A DNA stretch of 64,000 nucleotides from Desertifilum tharense IPPAS B-1220 (GCF_001746915.1 NZ_MJGC01000066.1:1-64000); one strand, 5' to 3'. Shown: positions 53,051 to 63,251, counted from the stretch's first letter. Numbers and translations: made by a program. The notes: generated by a model from the sequence alone, not told the origin.

Positions 53051-54151
53051 ATGAGTCTCAGTTTCCGCTTTGCGATTATTAGCGACTTGCATATTGCACT
53101 CCCCCAAACCATTTGGGATCATCCGAGTCGCTTTCACCTGGTAGAAGTTAGCATTCCTGCCTTAGAACAGGCTTTAACGCACTTAGGCGAATTGGATCTT
53201 GATTTTCTCTTATTACCGGGAGATTTAACTCAGCACGGCGAACCTGAGAATCATGCTTGGTTGCAACAACGACTGGCAAAACTGCCTTATCCAGTCTACG
53301 TTGTTCCCGGCAATCATGACGTTCCCGTTCTCGAAGCGTGCGATCGCGCTATTGGGTTCGCCGAGTTTCCCCACTACTATCGCAAATACGGCTATCGCGA
53401 TCCCAGCCAACTGTACTATAGCTGCGAAGTTTTACCGGGCGTGCGGCTGATTGGCTTAAATTCCAATCAATTTGACGATCGCGGCAAGCAACTGGGATAT
53501 TTAGATCGCCCCCAACTGGCTTGGTTAGAAACGGTCTTAGCCCAAATCAAAGATGAGATCGTGTTGGTGATGGTGCATCATAACGTTATCGAACATCTAC
53601 CCGATCAAGCCAAGCATCCCCTCGGACAGCGGTATATGCTGGCGAATGCGCCTGTATTATTAGACCTGTTGCATCAAGCCAGAGTGAAGCTGATTTTTAC
53701 CGGCCACTTGCACGTTCAAGATATCGCCACAAGTCAAAATCTTTATGAAATTACCACGGGTTCCTTAGTTAGCTATCCCCATCCCTATCGGATTTTACAA
53801 TTTCACCAAGACGATCGCGGACATCAGGAGTTGCACATCGAATCGCATCGGATCGAAGGGGTTCCCCAGTGGCCGCAATTAGGGCAAACTTCCAGAGAGT
53901 GGATGGGCGATCGCTCTAAGCCCTTTATGTTAAGATTGCTGACTCATTCTCCCGCCCAACTCACCCCGGAAGCAGCCGAAGAGTATGTCGAGAGTTTGCG
54001 GTATTTTTGGGCTGATATTGCCCAAGGGGATAGTTTATTTGAGTTTCCCCACTTTCCCCCCAGTTTGCAAGCTTACTTTCGGCGCTTTGGGGCAGTTGAC
54101 GATCGGGGGAAGCCCCGGTTCATTGATAATCATGCCACACTGATCCTATAG
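53051..54151 (+). CDS. calcineurin-type metallophosphoesterase
   Basis: It is 366 residues from ATG 53051; the open frame extends 103 codons upstream into antisense trmB and is rejected. It carries the metal-binding sequence FAIISDLHIALPQ, LLLPGDLTQHGE, VPGNHDVPV, MVHHNVIEH and FTGHLHVQD, the order of a purple-acid-phosphatase/CpdA-like phosphoesterase. The C-terminal 110 residues are an extra domain. The substrate (for example cyclic nucleotide or phosphate ester) is not determined. It is divergently placed from trmB by about 55 bases. Confidence 0.88.
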   Translation: MSLSFRFAIISDLHIALPQTIWDHPSRFHLVEVSIPALEQALTHLGELDLDFLLLPGDLTQHGEPENHAWLQQRLAKLPYPVYVVPGNHDVPVLEACDRAIGFAEFPHYYRKYGYRDPSQLYYSCEVLPGVRLIGLNSNQFDDRGKQLGYLDRPQLAWLETVLAQIKDEIVLVMVHHNVIEHLPDQAKHPLGQRYMLANAPVLLDLLHQARVKLIFTGHLHVQDIATSQNLYEITTGSLVSYPHPYRILQFHQDDRGHQELHIESHRIEGVPQWPQLGQTSREWMGDRSKPFMLRLLTHSPAQLTPEAAEEYVESLRYFWADIAQGDSLFEFPHFPPSLQAYFRRFGAVDDRGKPRFIDNHATLIL

Positions 54152-54335
54152 CACGCTCCCATTCGGACTTCCTCAGTTTTGGTATTGATAGCGCAAGCTT
54201 GATACGTTTCCATCAGGGCAGAATTTGCAGCAAAGTGCTGAGTCAAAAAATACTCAGATGAATGTTTGATTCGCAGATCGCGATTCCTGTAGAAATCGCA
54301 GTTCAGCTTGTCCTAACCGTTATGGCTACAGCTAT

Positions 54336-57300
54336 ATGAATGCAGAAGTAGAAGTGTCAATCGATCTTCCGGGTTATCGCACTCTTGAAGAAGTGTATGC
54401 CAGTTCCAGCACCCTCGTCTATCGAGGCATTCGCGAAGCCGATGGATTGCCAGTGATCTTAAAATTATTGAAAGCTGAGTATCCGACCTTTCAAGAACTG
54501 CTGCAATTTCGCAACCAATTGGCGATCGCCCAAAGCCTCAACGCCCCCAACATCATCCAAGCCTACAGCCTCGAATCCTATGGCAACAGTCGCTTTTTAG
54601 TCCTCGAAGACTTTGGGGGAATAGCGCTGAGTCAATATGTTGCTAACTCTCCTCTGCCCTTAAAAGAATTTTTAGCGATCGCCATTCAACTGGCGGATAT
54701 TCTCAATATCCTCTACCACCAGCGGATCGTCCACAAAGATATCAAACCCGCCAATATCCTGATTCATCCCCAAACCCAACACGTCAAACTCACAGACTTC
54801 AGCATCGCCTCGCTGTTGCCCAAAGAAGTCCAAGAAATCCAAAACCCGAATATCCTAGAAGGAACCCTCGCCTACCTTTCCCCCGAACAAACCGGACGGA
54901 TGAATCGCGGAATCGACTACAAAAGCGATTTCTACGCCCTAGGCGTCACCTTCTTTGAACTCCTCACCCAACAACTCCCCTTTCCCACCCTCGATCCAGT
55001 AGAACTCGTCCACTGTCACATCGCCAAACGGCCCCCATCGGTTCGCGATCTCAATTCGCGCATTCCGCCCATTTTATCCAACCTGGTCAGCAAGTTGATG
55101 GCAAAGAATGCCGAAGACCGCTACCAAAGTGCTTTAGGCTTAAAACACGACCTCGAAGAATGCCTCGATCGACTGGAAACCACCGGGAAAATCGCCGCCT
55201 TTCCCCTCGGACAATGGGATGCGTGCGATCGCTTTAGCATCCCCGAAAAACTCTACGGACGCCAAACCGAAGTCCAAACCCTGCTGAATGCCTTTGAACG
55301 GATCGCCGCCGAAACCAATAGCCAAGCCGAACTGATCTTAGTATCGGGTGCATCGGGGGTTGGCAAAACTGCTGTGGTGAGCGAAGTCCACAAACCCATT
55401 GTCCGCCAGCGCGGCTATTTTATCCAAGGCAAATTTGACCAATTTCAACGCAATATTCCCCTATCAGCCTTTATCCAGGCTGTGCGCGACTTGATGCAGC
55501 AATTGCTGTGCGAAACGGACGCGCAACTCGCCTACTTTGCCGAACGCATCCGCGACGCCCTTGCCCCTAGCGCCCAAGTCATTATAGAAGTCATTCCCGA
55601 ACTTGAGGGCATTATTGGCGAACAGCCTGCGGTTCCCCCCTTAAGCGGAACTGAAGCCCAAAATCGGTTTCGGCTGCTTTTCCAAAAGTTTATTCAAGTC
55701 TTTACCACGCCGCAGCATCCCTTAGTCATTTTCCTCGACGATCTGCAATGGGCGGACTCTGCCTCGTTGTCACTGATCCGCCTGCTGGTTGGTGAAATGC
55801 AGTCGGGCAACCTTTTAGTAATTGGGGCCTATCGCGATAATGAGGTTGAACCCACCCATCCGCTAGCTGTCACGATCGAGCAATTGATCGGCGATGCTCA
55901 GAACAATCCCTTGGTGCATCAAATTGCCCTATCTGCGTTAAAAGCTACCGAACTGAATTATTTAATTGCCGATACCCTGTGTCAGTCGCCGCCCAAAACC
56001 AAACCCTTAACCGACTGGGTGTATCAAAAGACGCAAGGGAACCCCTTTTTCGCGACTCAGTTTCTCAAGGCTTTACATGAAGAGGGGGCGATCGCCTTTA
56101 ATCTCAAAACGGGTTTATGGGAATTTGACTTAGAGCAAATTCAACTGTTCGCCCAAGCCGATGATGTGGTGGAGTTCACCGCCAAACAGTTGCAGAAGTT
56201 ACCCGATATCGCTCAACAGGTGTTGCAAAAAGCCGCTTGTATCGGTAATCTTTTTGACTTAAGAACCCTGAGCCTGGTTTGTCAAACCTCTCCCGGCGCG
56301 ATCGCCCGCGATTTGTGGCCGGCTTTGCAAGAGGGGTGGATACAGCCGCAAAACGACCTGTATAAGTTCTTTTATCAAGCCTCGGATCTAGAAAATTGCC
56401 AAGATCGCGCCTTAATGCGGCAATGCACGTATAAATTCATGCACGATCGCATTCAGCAAGCGGCCTACACGCTGATTCCGAAAGCCGATAAGCTGGGCGT
56501 TCATCTCCAAATTGGACAACTGTTGTGGCAGCAAAGTTCAGAAGAAGAGCGCGAAAATCAGTTATTTGCAATCGTCAATCAACTCAACATCGGTTCATCC
56601 CTGTTGCAGGCGCAGTGCGATCGCGTCGAACTGGCTCAACTCAACGAACGGGCAGCCCGCAAAGCGAAAAGGGCGACAGCCTACAGCGTGGCAATTGATT
56701 ACGCCTGCCAAGGGTTACAATTATTACCCGCCTCAAGTTGGACAAGCGATTACAAACTGACGCGGCGCTTGCATGAAGTAGCGGCTGAGGTGGCTTATCT
56801 CCAGGGCGACTTTGAACGGATGCAGGGGTGGATACAAGCGGTTCAGGAGAATGCTCAAACCCTGTTAGACCGCATTAAAGTGTATGAAATTGCCATCCTG
56901 AGCCATGTCGCCCAGAGACAATTATTAGAGGCGATCGCGCTAGGTTTAGAAGTCTTAGCTCAATTAGATTGTCCCCTGCCCCTGTCTCCCACTCCCGAAG
57001 ATAGCGCCACGGCGATCGCTCAACTCAAAGCTATCCCCACCCAATACCGCATTGCCCAATTTGCCGATTTGCCTGTAATGACGGATGCTAATGCTCTCGC
57101 GGCTTTGCGGATCGCCAATAATATTTCGACTTCCTGTTATTTAGCGGTTCCCAACCTCTTCCTCCTGATTGTCCTCAAACAGGTGCAACTTTCTATCCGC
57201 TACGGGAATACAGCCATTTCTGCGGTTGCCTATGCCCGCGCGGGTATTGGCTTATGTGGGGCGCTGAATAATATTGAAGCAGGTTACGAGTTTGGTCAAT

Positions 57301-60170
57301 TAGCCCTCAGCGTTTCCGAACAATTTGGCGATCCCACCACCCATACGCGGGTTTCCTTAATTGTGGGGGCGCTGACGCTGCCTTGGAAAGACCCTTTGCG
57401 CTTGGGTTTGCCCCTGTTGGAAGCAGGCTATCAAACGGGCTTAGAGTCGGGGAATGCGGAAGCGGCGGCCTTGAGCCATTACTATGAAATTCAATCGCGC
57501 TATGTTTTGGGCGAAGAACTCGCCGAACTCGATGCCCGGATTGTGGCGCATCGCGATCGCATTGGGCAAATTAAACAAGAAGTCTATTTCAATTTGTGCC
57601 AGCAATTGCGCCAAGTCGTTTTAAACCTGATGGGGAAAAGCGAAAATCCTGTGGAATTGATCGGCGCTGACTATGACGAACGGCGATCGCTCTCCCACTA
57701 TCAACGCCAAAATAACCTCTATGCGCTCTATTGCTTGCACCTGCACAAACTTACCTTAAACTATCTGTTTGGCGACAATACCCAAGCCCTCCACCACGCC
57801 CGCCAAGCCGAACGCTGTTTGAACGGTGCAACAGCCCAACCCGTGGTTCCCCTCCTCTACTTCTACGGGGCGCTGGCACGTTTGGCGATCGCCGATACCT
57901 CCCCCGAACCCGAACGATCTCAACTGCTGGCTGAGGTTGCCCAAGCGAGCGCTAAACTCGGACATTGGGCATCCCTGGCTCCTAGCAATTTTCTGCATCG
58001 ATTTTACCTGGTTGAAGCCGAACGCCAACGGATTTTAGACGAGCATGGCGATGCCTTAGAACACTACGATCGCGCCATTGCTTACGCTAAAGAAAACCAA
58101 TATCAGCCAGATGAAGCCCTCGCCTACGAACTCGCGGCCCAATTTTATCTGAATTGGGGGAAAGAACGGATGGCACAAAATTACCTGATTGACGCTTACT
58201 ACAGCTACACCCGCTGGGGGGCTAAAGCTAAAGTGGATGCCCTCGCCGCCCGCTATCCTCAACTACTTGCACCCATCTTACAAACCACCCGCCCCCTCTC
58301 CAAGGAACCCCTCAGCGTCTCTCATAAAACGGTGACATCCACCTCGGCGGGTGGCGCGTCGGCGGCGTTGGATTTTGCAGCGATTCTCAAAGCCTCTCAA
58401 GCTCTTTCTAGCGAAATTCAACTCGAACAACTGCTATCCAACCTCTTGCAGGTGACGATTGAGAATGCCGGGGCAGATAAAGGCGTTCTGTTATTGTTAG
58501 AGGACGGGCAATGGCGCGTGGAAGGGGTAGCCCAAATCGGCGAAGCCGCGCAGGTTTTACAATCGGTTCCCCTAGAAGAAAGTCAGGAAATTCCCCTGAG
58601 TTTAATCAACCAGGTGAAGCGCCAACCTCAGCCAATTGCCATTAATAACGCTACAGAACATTCCTTTTTCTTAGGCGATGCTTATATTCAGCAAGCACAA
58701 CCCAAAAGTTTGTTGTGCAATCCCATCTGGCATCAAGGGAAATTGGTGGGAATGCTGTATTTGGAAAATCGTTTAACCGCCGGGGTGTTTACCAGCGATC
58801 GCACTCAAGTCTTAAACCTTCTGTGCGCCCAAGCGGCCATTTCGTTAGAAAATGCCCGTCTCTATCAGCGATCGCAGCAAACTTTGGAGGAGTTAAAACA
58901 AGCCCAACAACTGCTGCGTCTAGTAATCGATAATATTCCCCAGTGGATTTTCTGGAAAGACCGCAATTCAACCTATCTCGGTTGCAATCAAAGTTTTGCA
59001 GAGATTTCCGGCGCGGGTTCGCCAGCGCAAATCCTGGGCAAAACGGATGATGACTTAAAGGGGTTAGCCATTGAAAAGAGTTTGTACCGTCAATGCGATG
59101 CTTCTGTGATTGCTACAGGTCAGCCTATCCTAGACTTAGTAGAGACAAAATCCCCAGCCGATGGTCAGCCCATCTGGTTGCAAACCCACAAACTACCCTT
59201 GCGCGATCCCCAAGGCGAGATTGTTGGGGTGTTGGGGACGATTGAAAATATTACCAAACGCATCCAAGCTGAACAGTTACTCAAACAGCAAAAGGACGAT
59301 CTCGCCGCCGCTTTGCAGGAGTTACAGCAGACGCAATTTAAACTGATTCAAAGCGATAAAATGTCCGCTTTGGGCAACCTGGTGGCGGGTGTTGCCCACG
59401 AAATTAATAATCCGGTGGGCTTTATTGCGGGAAATTTAAAGCCAGCCAGCGAGTATATGCAGGATTTATTCGGCTTGGTCGATCTGTATCAGAAATATTA
59501 CCCGAACCCCGTCCCGGAAATTCAAGAGGAGATTGAAAATATCGATCTAGGGTATCTAAAGGCGGATTTTCCGGAGTTACTCAACTCGATGGAACTGGGG
59601 GTAGAACGGATTTGCAATATCAGCAATAGCTTGCGGACGTTCTCCCGTGCCGATAAGGATTATAAGGTGCCGTTTAATATCCATGAGGGGCTGGATAGTA
59701 CCTTACTGATTCTGAAGCATCGCTTGAAAGCCCATGATGAGCGTCCCGCGATTGAGATTATCAAAAAATATGGTAATTTGCCGACGGTTAATTGTTTCCC
59801 CGGACAACTCAACCAGGTGTTTATGAATTTGCTGGCAAATGCGGTTGATGCTTTAGAGGAGTTGTATAACAGCGACTTACCCAGCCGACACCAGGCGGAT
59901 CGCTATCAAATTGAGGTGGACACTCAAATGATAGAAGATCGGGCGATCGCAATTCGGATTGCCGATCGGGGTATTGGCATGGCGGAGGCGGTGAAGCAAC
60001 GGGCGTTTGACCATTTGTTCACGACGAAGCCTGTCGGTCAAGGAACGGGCCTAGGTTTGGCGATCGCGCGGCAAATTGTGGTAGAAGTTCACGGGGGGAC
60101 GATTCAGCTAGAATCAATCCGGGGTGAAGGGACTGCCTTTACTATTGCGCTACCCCTTGCGGCCGATTAA
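54336..60170 (+). CDS. trifunctional Ser/Thr kinase / AAA-type ATPase / sensor histidine kinase (HstK type)
   Basis: This is a 1944-residue signalling protein. Residues about 10-275 are a Ser/Thr kinase with catalytic D135 in VHKDIKPANIL and DFS in place of DFG (TDFSIAS). Residues about 300-620 are a PknK-like ATPase, with the P-loop at 338 in GASGVGKTAVV. Residues about 720-1310 are TPR-like helices. A GAF domain (about 1350-1500) and a PAS domain (about 1530-1650) follow. The HisKA has H1688 in VAHEINNPVGF, then the HATPase (NLLANAVDALEEL, GIGMAEAVK, GTGLGLAIARQIV). The order matches cyanobacterial HstK-type kinases. The input and its response regulator are unknown. Its end overlaps the FIST gene by four bases. 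Confidence 0.93.
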   Translation: MNAEVEVSIDLPGYRTLEEVYASSSTLVYRGIREADGLPVILKLLKAEYPTFQELLQFRNQLAIAQSLNAPNIIQAYSLESYGNSRFLVLEDFGGIALSQYVANSPLPLKEFLAIAIQLADILNILYHQRIVHKDIKPANILIHPQTQHVKLTDFSIASLLPKEVQEIQNPNILEGTLAYLSPEQTGRMNRGIDYKSDFYALGVTFFELLTQQLPFPTLDPVELVHCHIAKRPPSVRDLNSRIPPILSNLVSKLMAKNAEDRYQSALGLKHDLEECLDRLETTGKIAAFPLGQWDACDRFSIPEKLYGRQTEVQTLLNAFERIAAETNSQAELILVSGASGVGKTAVVSEVHKPIVRQRGYFIQGKFDQFQRNIPLSAFIQAVRDLMQQLLCETDAQLAYFAERIRDALAPSAQVIIEVIPELEGIIGEQPAVPPLSGTEAQNRFRLLFQKFIQVFTTPQHPLVIFLDDLQWADSASLSLIRLLVGEMQSGNLLVIGAYRDNEVEPTHPLAVTIEQLIGDAQNNPLVHQIALSALKATELNYLIADTLCQSPPKTKPLTDWVYQKTQGNPFFATQFLKALHEEGAIAFNLKTGLWEFDLEQIQLFAQADDVVEFTAKQLQKLPDIAQQVLQKAACIGNLFDLRTLSLVCQTSPGAIARDLWPALQEGWIQPQNDLYKFFYQASDLENCQDRALMRQCTYKFMHDRIQQAAYTLIPKADKLGVHLQIGQLLWQQSSEEERENQLFAIVNQLNIGSSLLQAQCDRVELAQLNERAARKAKRATAYSVAIDYACQGLQLLPASSWTSDYKLTRRLHEVAAEVAYLQGDFERMQGWIQAVQENAQTLLDRIKVYEIAILSHVAQRQLLEAIALGLEVLAQLDCPLPLSPTPEDSATAIAQLKAIPTQYRIAQFADLPVMTDANALAALRIANNISTSCYLAVPNLFLLIVLKQVQLSIRYGNTAISAVAYARAGIGLCGALNNIEAGYEFGQLALSVSEQFGDPTTHTRVSLIVGALTLPWKDPLRLGLPLLEAGYQTGLESGNAEAAALSHYYEIQSRYVLGEELAELDARIVAHRDRIGQIKQEVYFNLCQQLRQVVLNLMGKSENPVELIGADYDERRSLSHYQRQNNLYALYCLHLHKLTLNYLFGDNTQALHHARQAERCLNGATAQPVVPLLYFYGALARLAIADTSPEPERSQLLAEVAQASAKLGHWASLAPSNFLHRFYLVEAERQRILDEHGDALEHYDRAIAYAKENQYQPDEALAYELAAQFYLNWGKERMAQNYLIDAYYSYTRWGAKAKVDALAARYPQLLAPILQTTRPLSKEPLSVSHKTVTSTSAGGASAALDFAAILKASQALSSEIQLEQLLSNLLQVTIENAGADKGVLLLLEDGQWRVEGVAQIGEAAQVLQSVPLEESQEIPLSLINQVKRQPQPIAINNATEHSFFLGDAYIQQAQPKSLLCNPIWHQGKLVGMLYLENRLTAGVFTSDRTQVLNLLCAQAAISLENARLYQRSQQTLEELKQAQQLLRLVIDNIPQWIFWKDRNSTYLGCNQSFAEISGAGSPAQILGKTDDDLKGLAIEKSLYRQCDASVIATGQPILDLVETKSPADGQPIWLQTHKLPLRDPQGEIVGVLGTIENITKRIQAEQLLKQQKDDLAAALQELQQTQFKLIQSDKMSALGNLVAGVAHEINNPVGFIAGNLKPASEYMQDLFGLVDLYQKYYPNPVPEIQEEIENIDLGYLKADFPELLNSMELGVERICNISNSLRTFSRADKDYKVPFNIHEGLDSTLLILKHRLKAHDERPAIEIIKKYGNLPTVNCFPGQLNQVFMNLLANAVDALEELYNSDLPSRHQADRYQIEVDTQMIEDRAIAIRIADRGIGMAEAVKQRAFDHLFTTKPVGQGTGLGLAIARQIVVEVHGGTIQLESIRGEGTAFTIALPLAAD

Positions 60171-61420
60171 TCGAGTTCGTTGCGGGGGCGACAAATCCCA
60201 AAGACTGAGGTATAGCCGTGTAAAAAGGTGTTTCCCCCAACTGGCCCAATTTCCCCGTTGCAGAAGAAGCCGCTAATCGGGGTATTGTGAAAATATTGCT
60301 GGAAGAGGTGGGAATCGAAGTTGGGACAGCCATAAAGCCCTTCACCGCGTCCCAAACAGGCAAATATTAAGGCCCCGGCGGCGGTGGGTTGGTCGGTGGT
60401 TTGGTGATAGCGGCGCAATAGGGTGTCGAGGTCTTCGGCGGAGGCTTGGGAGTCGCGCAGGTGGAACTGGATGCGCTGACCCGGACGCACGCGATCGCCA
60501 ATGGCGATCGCCCCAGCCCTCGGATCGACGCCGAGGAGGTTGCGAATCAGAAAGTCGCCGTGTTCGAGTTGCGTTTTAAATTCGTTGCGGGCCACGCCAA
60601 TAAACAGGGAATGTTGCGCTAGTTGGCGGTCTTCTTCGCTGAGGGTTTCTAGCAAGTCGCGCAGAATGGCTAAGGGCGGACGAGACTTGGTGCTGGCGCT
60701 AAAGTCAGGATCGTCAGATTCTTCTAAACTTAGGAGGATATTGCGATCGCCTTCAGCAACGCGGTAGGTTTGCCCAATGGGACGGCATCCTTGGGCGACA
60801 ATGGTTTCTAAGACGATATTGCCACTCAGGGCGACGCCAACGGTCCCTTCCCCATACAGCCGATAGTTGCAAAATAGACCGCTACCCCGACTCATGCGTC
60901 CGCCGCTAGCCAACCCGCCAATTTTGACCGATCCGGGATAGGCAAAGTCTAACCCCTGCAAGAGGTCGTTGGTGCTGGCGGAAAAGGGATCGCACAGCAA
61001 AATAAAATGAGGCTGTTCGCTAGGCGCAATCCCAATTAAGTCTACCCACGCATCGGGCGGGCTATCGAGGTCGGGGAGGTTTTCTAAGGGAATGTGAAAG
61101 GCGGTGACGTTGACATCCGGTAACTGGGCTAGGGTTAAACTTAAGGCGGGGACGTTTTCAATTTCTTGGGCTTCTAGATCGGCATTCATCCCAACCACGC
61201 CCCCACCCCCACAGCCGATCAGCACGGGAACGGAGAGTTGTTCTTCTAATAGGGGCATCAGGCGCGAATATTCGCTGGTAAAGGCAGCAGAGATAAAAAT
61301 AATGGCTAAATCTGCATCGCCGTCTAACTGCTGCTTGACGCTGGCGATGACTTCTTTCACTGCCGCTTCTAGAGAGGGGCGAGTTGAGAGGGCGTTTGCC
61401 CATTTCATTGGATTGCTCAT
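60167..61420 (-). CDS. FIST-domain sensor protein
   Basis: It is 417 residues from ATG 61420 (MSNPMKWANALSTRPSLE). The frame is open to 61534 but those 38 residues do not fit the family. FIST_N covers about 25-220 (LAIIFISAAFTSEYSRLMPLL, VPVLIGCGGGGVVG), and FIST_C about 225-395 (GALIFACLGRGEGLYGCPNFD, ISGFFCNGEIGPVGGNTFLHG). FIST proteins are proposed small-molecule sensors that work with kinases and methyl-accepting proteins. It converges on the HstK-type kinase gene, with a four-base overlap. A functional link is possible but unproven. Confidence 0.88.
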   Translation of the reverse strand: MSNPMKWANALSTRPSLEAAVKEVIASVKQQLDGDADLAIIFISAAFTSEYSRLMPLLEEQLSVPVLIGCGGGGVVGMNADLEAQEIENVPALSLTLAQLPDVNVTAFHIPLENLPDLDSPPDAWVDLIGIAPSEQPHFILLCDPFSASTNDLLQGLDFAYPGSVKIGGLASGGRMSRGSGLFCNYRLYGEGTVGVALSGNIVLETIVAQGCRPIGQTYRVAEGDRNILLSLEESDDPDFSASTKSRPPLAILRDLLETLSEEDRQLAQHSLFIGVARNEFKTQLEHGDFLIRNLLGVDPRAGAIAIGDRVRPGQRIQFHLRDSQASAEDLDTLLRRYHQTTDQPTAAGALIFACLGRGEGLYGCPNFDSHLFQQYFHNTPISGFFCNGEIGPVGGNTFLHGYTSVFGICRPRNELD

Positions 61421-61714
61421 TATTTCGATCTCTTGAGCCTCGTGCGATCCGCCTATCTTTTCCATTTTAGGATGCTGCGCCCGGTTCCTCAGCAGAAATA
61501 TTTGACCCGTGGCAAGGTGCGGACAATTCTTCATCGCCTATCACACTCTCCCGAATATCGCAAGCTGTGTTAATATTTATATAGATAAACGACGAGGCGA
61601 TCGCCAAATCTTAAGAAATCACGAGAGATCCGCTCTAGGGCGCTCTGAGTTAAGTCAGACTAACGTTAGAGGAGCAATCCCCACCCTAGCCAGATCCGCA
61701 AGCGGTACCCATTG

Positions 61715-61734
61715 AGGGAAAATTTCCCTATACT
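61715..61734 (+). promoter_or_regulatory. palindrome overlapping a -10-like hexamer upstream of cp12
   Basis: AGGGAAA and TTTCCCT flank a single A (61715-61729) and share one base with TATACT (61729-61734), 34 bases before the cp12 ATG. A repressor binding here would block transcription. The -35 element is not clear. Confidence 0.4.
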
Positions 61735-61767
61735 GACCCAAGAGTATTCATCGATAGTACGAAGTTT

Positions 61768-61992
61768 ATGACCAATAACATTCAAGACCAAATTGAACAA
61801 GAACGCGAACAAGCCCGTTCAGTCTGCGACACCAAAGGCGCAGAATCCGGAGAGTGTGCAGCCGCTTGGGATGCTGTTGAAGAACTCCAAGCCGAAGCGT
61901 CTCACCAAAAGCAAACCAAACCCAAGAACTCTTTAGAACGCTACTGCGACGATAACCCCGACGCGATTGAATGCCGCGTTTACGACGAGTAA
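61768..61992 (+). CDS. cp12: CP12, Calvin-cycle regulatory protein
   Basis: This 74-residue, acidic, intrinsically disordered protein forms a thioredoxin-controlled complex with glyceraldehyde-3-phosphate dehydrogenase and phosphoribulokinase and so switches off CO2 fixation in the dark. All four redox Cys are present: C20 and C30 (N-terminal pair) and C60 and C69 (C-terminal pair), with the AWDAVEEL core between them (residues 33-40). Short linker KQTKPKN. A strong terminator follows. This gene marks the organism as photosynthetic. Confidence 0.96.
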   Translation: MTNNIQDQIEQEREQARSVCDTKGAESGECAAAWDAVEELQAEASHQKQTKPKNSLERYCDDNPDAIECRVYDE

Positions 61993-62019
61993 GCGTTGGG
62001 CTATGGGTTAGACTTTCTT

Positions 62020-62046
62020 CCGCCAGTTGCTCCTGGCGGCTTTTTT
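62020..62046 (+). terminator. intrinsic terminator of cp12
   Basis: CCGCCAG (62020-62026) and CTGGCGG (62033-62039) form a stem followed by C and six T. Confidence 0.88.
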
Positions 62047-62107
62047 GTCCCCAACAGAGCGCTGTTTTTGCTACGCTTGGGGTTGAGATTGCCGAAACAC
62101 ACAAATC

Positions 62108-62704
62108 ATGGAATTATTGCGATCGCTCGTTTGGATGGATTATAAGCTCGCCGTACTCTTTGCAGTGGTATTCCCCCTGGGCTTGCTGATTTGGGCAACG
62201 GTGAAACAATCGGAAGCCATCATTCGGTTACTCATTATCTATTGGCGCGTCGCAAGTCTGCTAGCCATTACTGTGTATTTATTGATAGCAGCGGTTCCCG
62301 TTGGTTATGTGACTTCCCTAGCGGCGCGGATTTTAATTCCGATTTGTCTGTGGTTTTGGGTCGATCTGAACGAAGAAATTGAGGACATTCCCCCCAAACG
62401 CCCCTTAAAACTCTGTTTCAGCGCTTGGCGATGGGCAGTCAGTATCTATATGGTAGCGGGTGCGATCGCGCAAATTTCCTCCCTCCAATGCGCCGCCCAG
62501 CCGAAAGCCCAAATCATTACAAACGCCTTCTGTCGCCTGTGGCTAGAAGCCCCTTGGCGGTATAAAGAAATCCTGCACGGTGGTTTCACAGAAGGCTTTA
62601 TGGCCTTTATTGGGATTGCAGGCTTAATTATTTACGTGACCTATTTCCTGTATTTCGTGTTAATTCGTTTAGGTAAACAAGGTCGTTCCGCCATTAGTTC
62701 ATGA
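62108..62704 (+). CDS. DUF3177 membrane protein
   Basis: The 198-residue protein starts MELLRSLVWMDYKLAVLFAV and has about five membrane segments with VSIYMVAGAIAQISSLQCAAQ and a long C-terminal helix near YVTYFLYFVLIRL. It fits DUF3177, a cyanobacterial membrane family of unknown role. The next gene starts inside its last codons, so the two are translationally linked. Confidence 0.82.
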   Translation: MELLRSLVWMDYKLAVLFAVVFPLGLLIWATVKQSEAIIRLLIIYWRVASLLAITVYLLIAAVPVGYVTSLAARILIPICLWFWVDLNEEIEDIPPKRPLKLCFSAWRWAVSIYMVAGAIAQISSLQCAAQPKAQIITNAFCRLWLEAPWRYKEILHGGFTEGFMAFIGIAGLIIYVTYFLYFVLIRLGKQGRSAISS

Positions 62705-63000
62705 GTCGTTCCATCGGACAGCGCTTAGAGCAATATACGGTTAAACGCCCCCAAGAGGTGCTACTCGTCAGCATTGAAATTGAAGCCCAAGCCGATCGAA
62801 TTGCCATCTTCAAAGGCTTTTCTAGTTCGTTGATGCAAGCAACCGCCTTCGATCCGGATGTCCCCGTTTTACCCGAAAACGCTACAATTATCGCGATCGA
62901 CCGCCTAAAAAGTCCCTACATCCCCGACAATCCTCAATACATTCAACAAGGACTCACCTGGGAAGCCATGCAACCGTTATTAGACGAGGTTGGGGTTTAA
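62701..63000 (+). CDS. conserved hypothetical protein (DUF7734-like)
   Basis: This 99-residue protein overlaps the DUF3177 stop by four bases. It reads RSIGQRLEQYTVKRPQEVLLV, RIAIFKGFSSSLMQATAFDP, NATIIAIDRLKSPYIPDNPQ, GLTWEAMQPLLDEVGV. It is shared by cyanobacteria and plastid-bearing plants as I recall, and I assign it tentatively to DUF7734. No function is known. The next gene on the strand is the interrupted DUF29 gene. Confidence 0.65.
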   Translation: MSRSIGQRLEQYTVKRPQEVLLVSIEIEAQADRIAIFKGFSSSLMQATAFDPDVPVLPENATIIAIDRLKSPYIPDNPQYIQQGLTWEAMQPLLDEVGV

Positions 63001-63031
63001 AGATTGTACGCCACCACTCGGTATCGCCCTC

Positions 63032-63232
63032 ATGAACCTGCATTCTCCAGCCAACCTCTACGAAACGGATTTCTACGCTTGGACGCAACATCAAGCGATT
63101 TTACTCCGCAAACAGCAATGGAATCAGCTCGATTTAGACCATTTAACTCTTGGTGGGGGTTTGGGGGAGGCAATAAGTCCCCCGTCTGAACCCGCTCTGG
63201 GTCAGCGGGGGATACTTCGACAAGCTCAGTAA
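63032..63232 (+). pseudogene. DUF29 gene cut by an IS200/IS605-type element
   Basis: From ATG 63032 the first 38 or so codons read NLYETDFYAWTQHQAILLRK, QQWNQLDLDHL, the typical start of a DUF29 protein (about 140-160 residues). After LDLDHL the frame leaves the family and runs into the left end of the mobile element (LGGGLGEAISPPSEP), stopping at 63232. The rest of the gene should lie beyond the window's right edge, if intact. Confidence 0.75.
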
Positions 63233-63251
63233 CAACATGGACATCCCCCAA

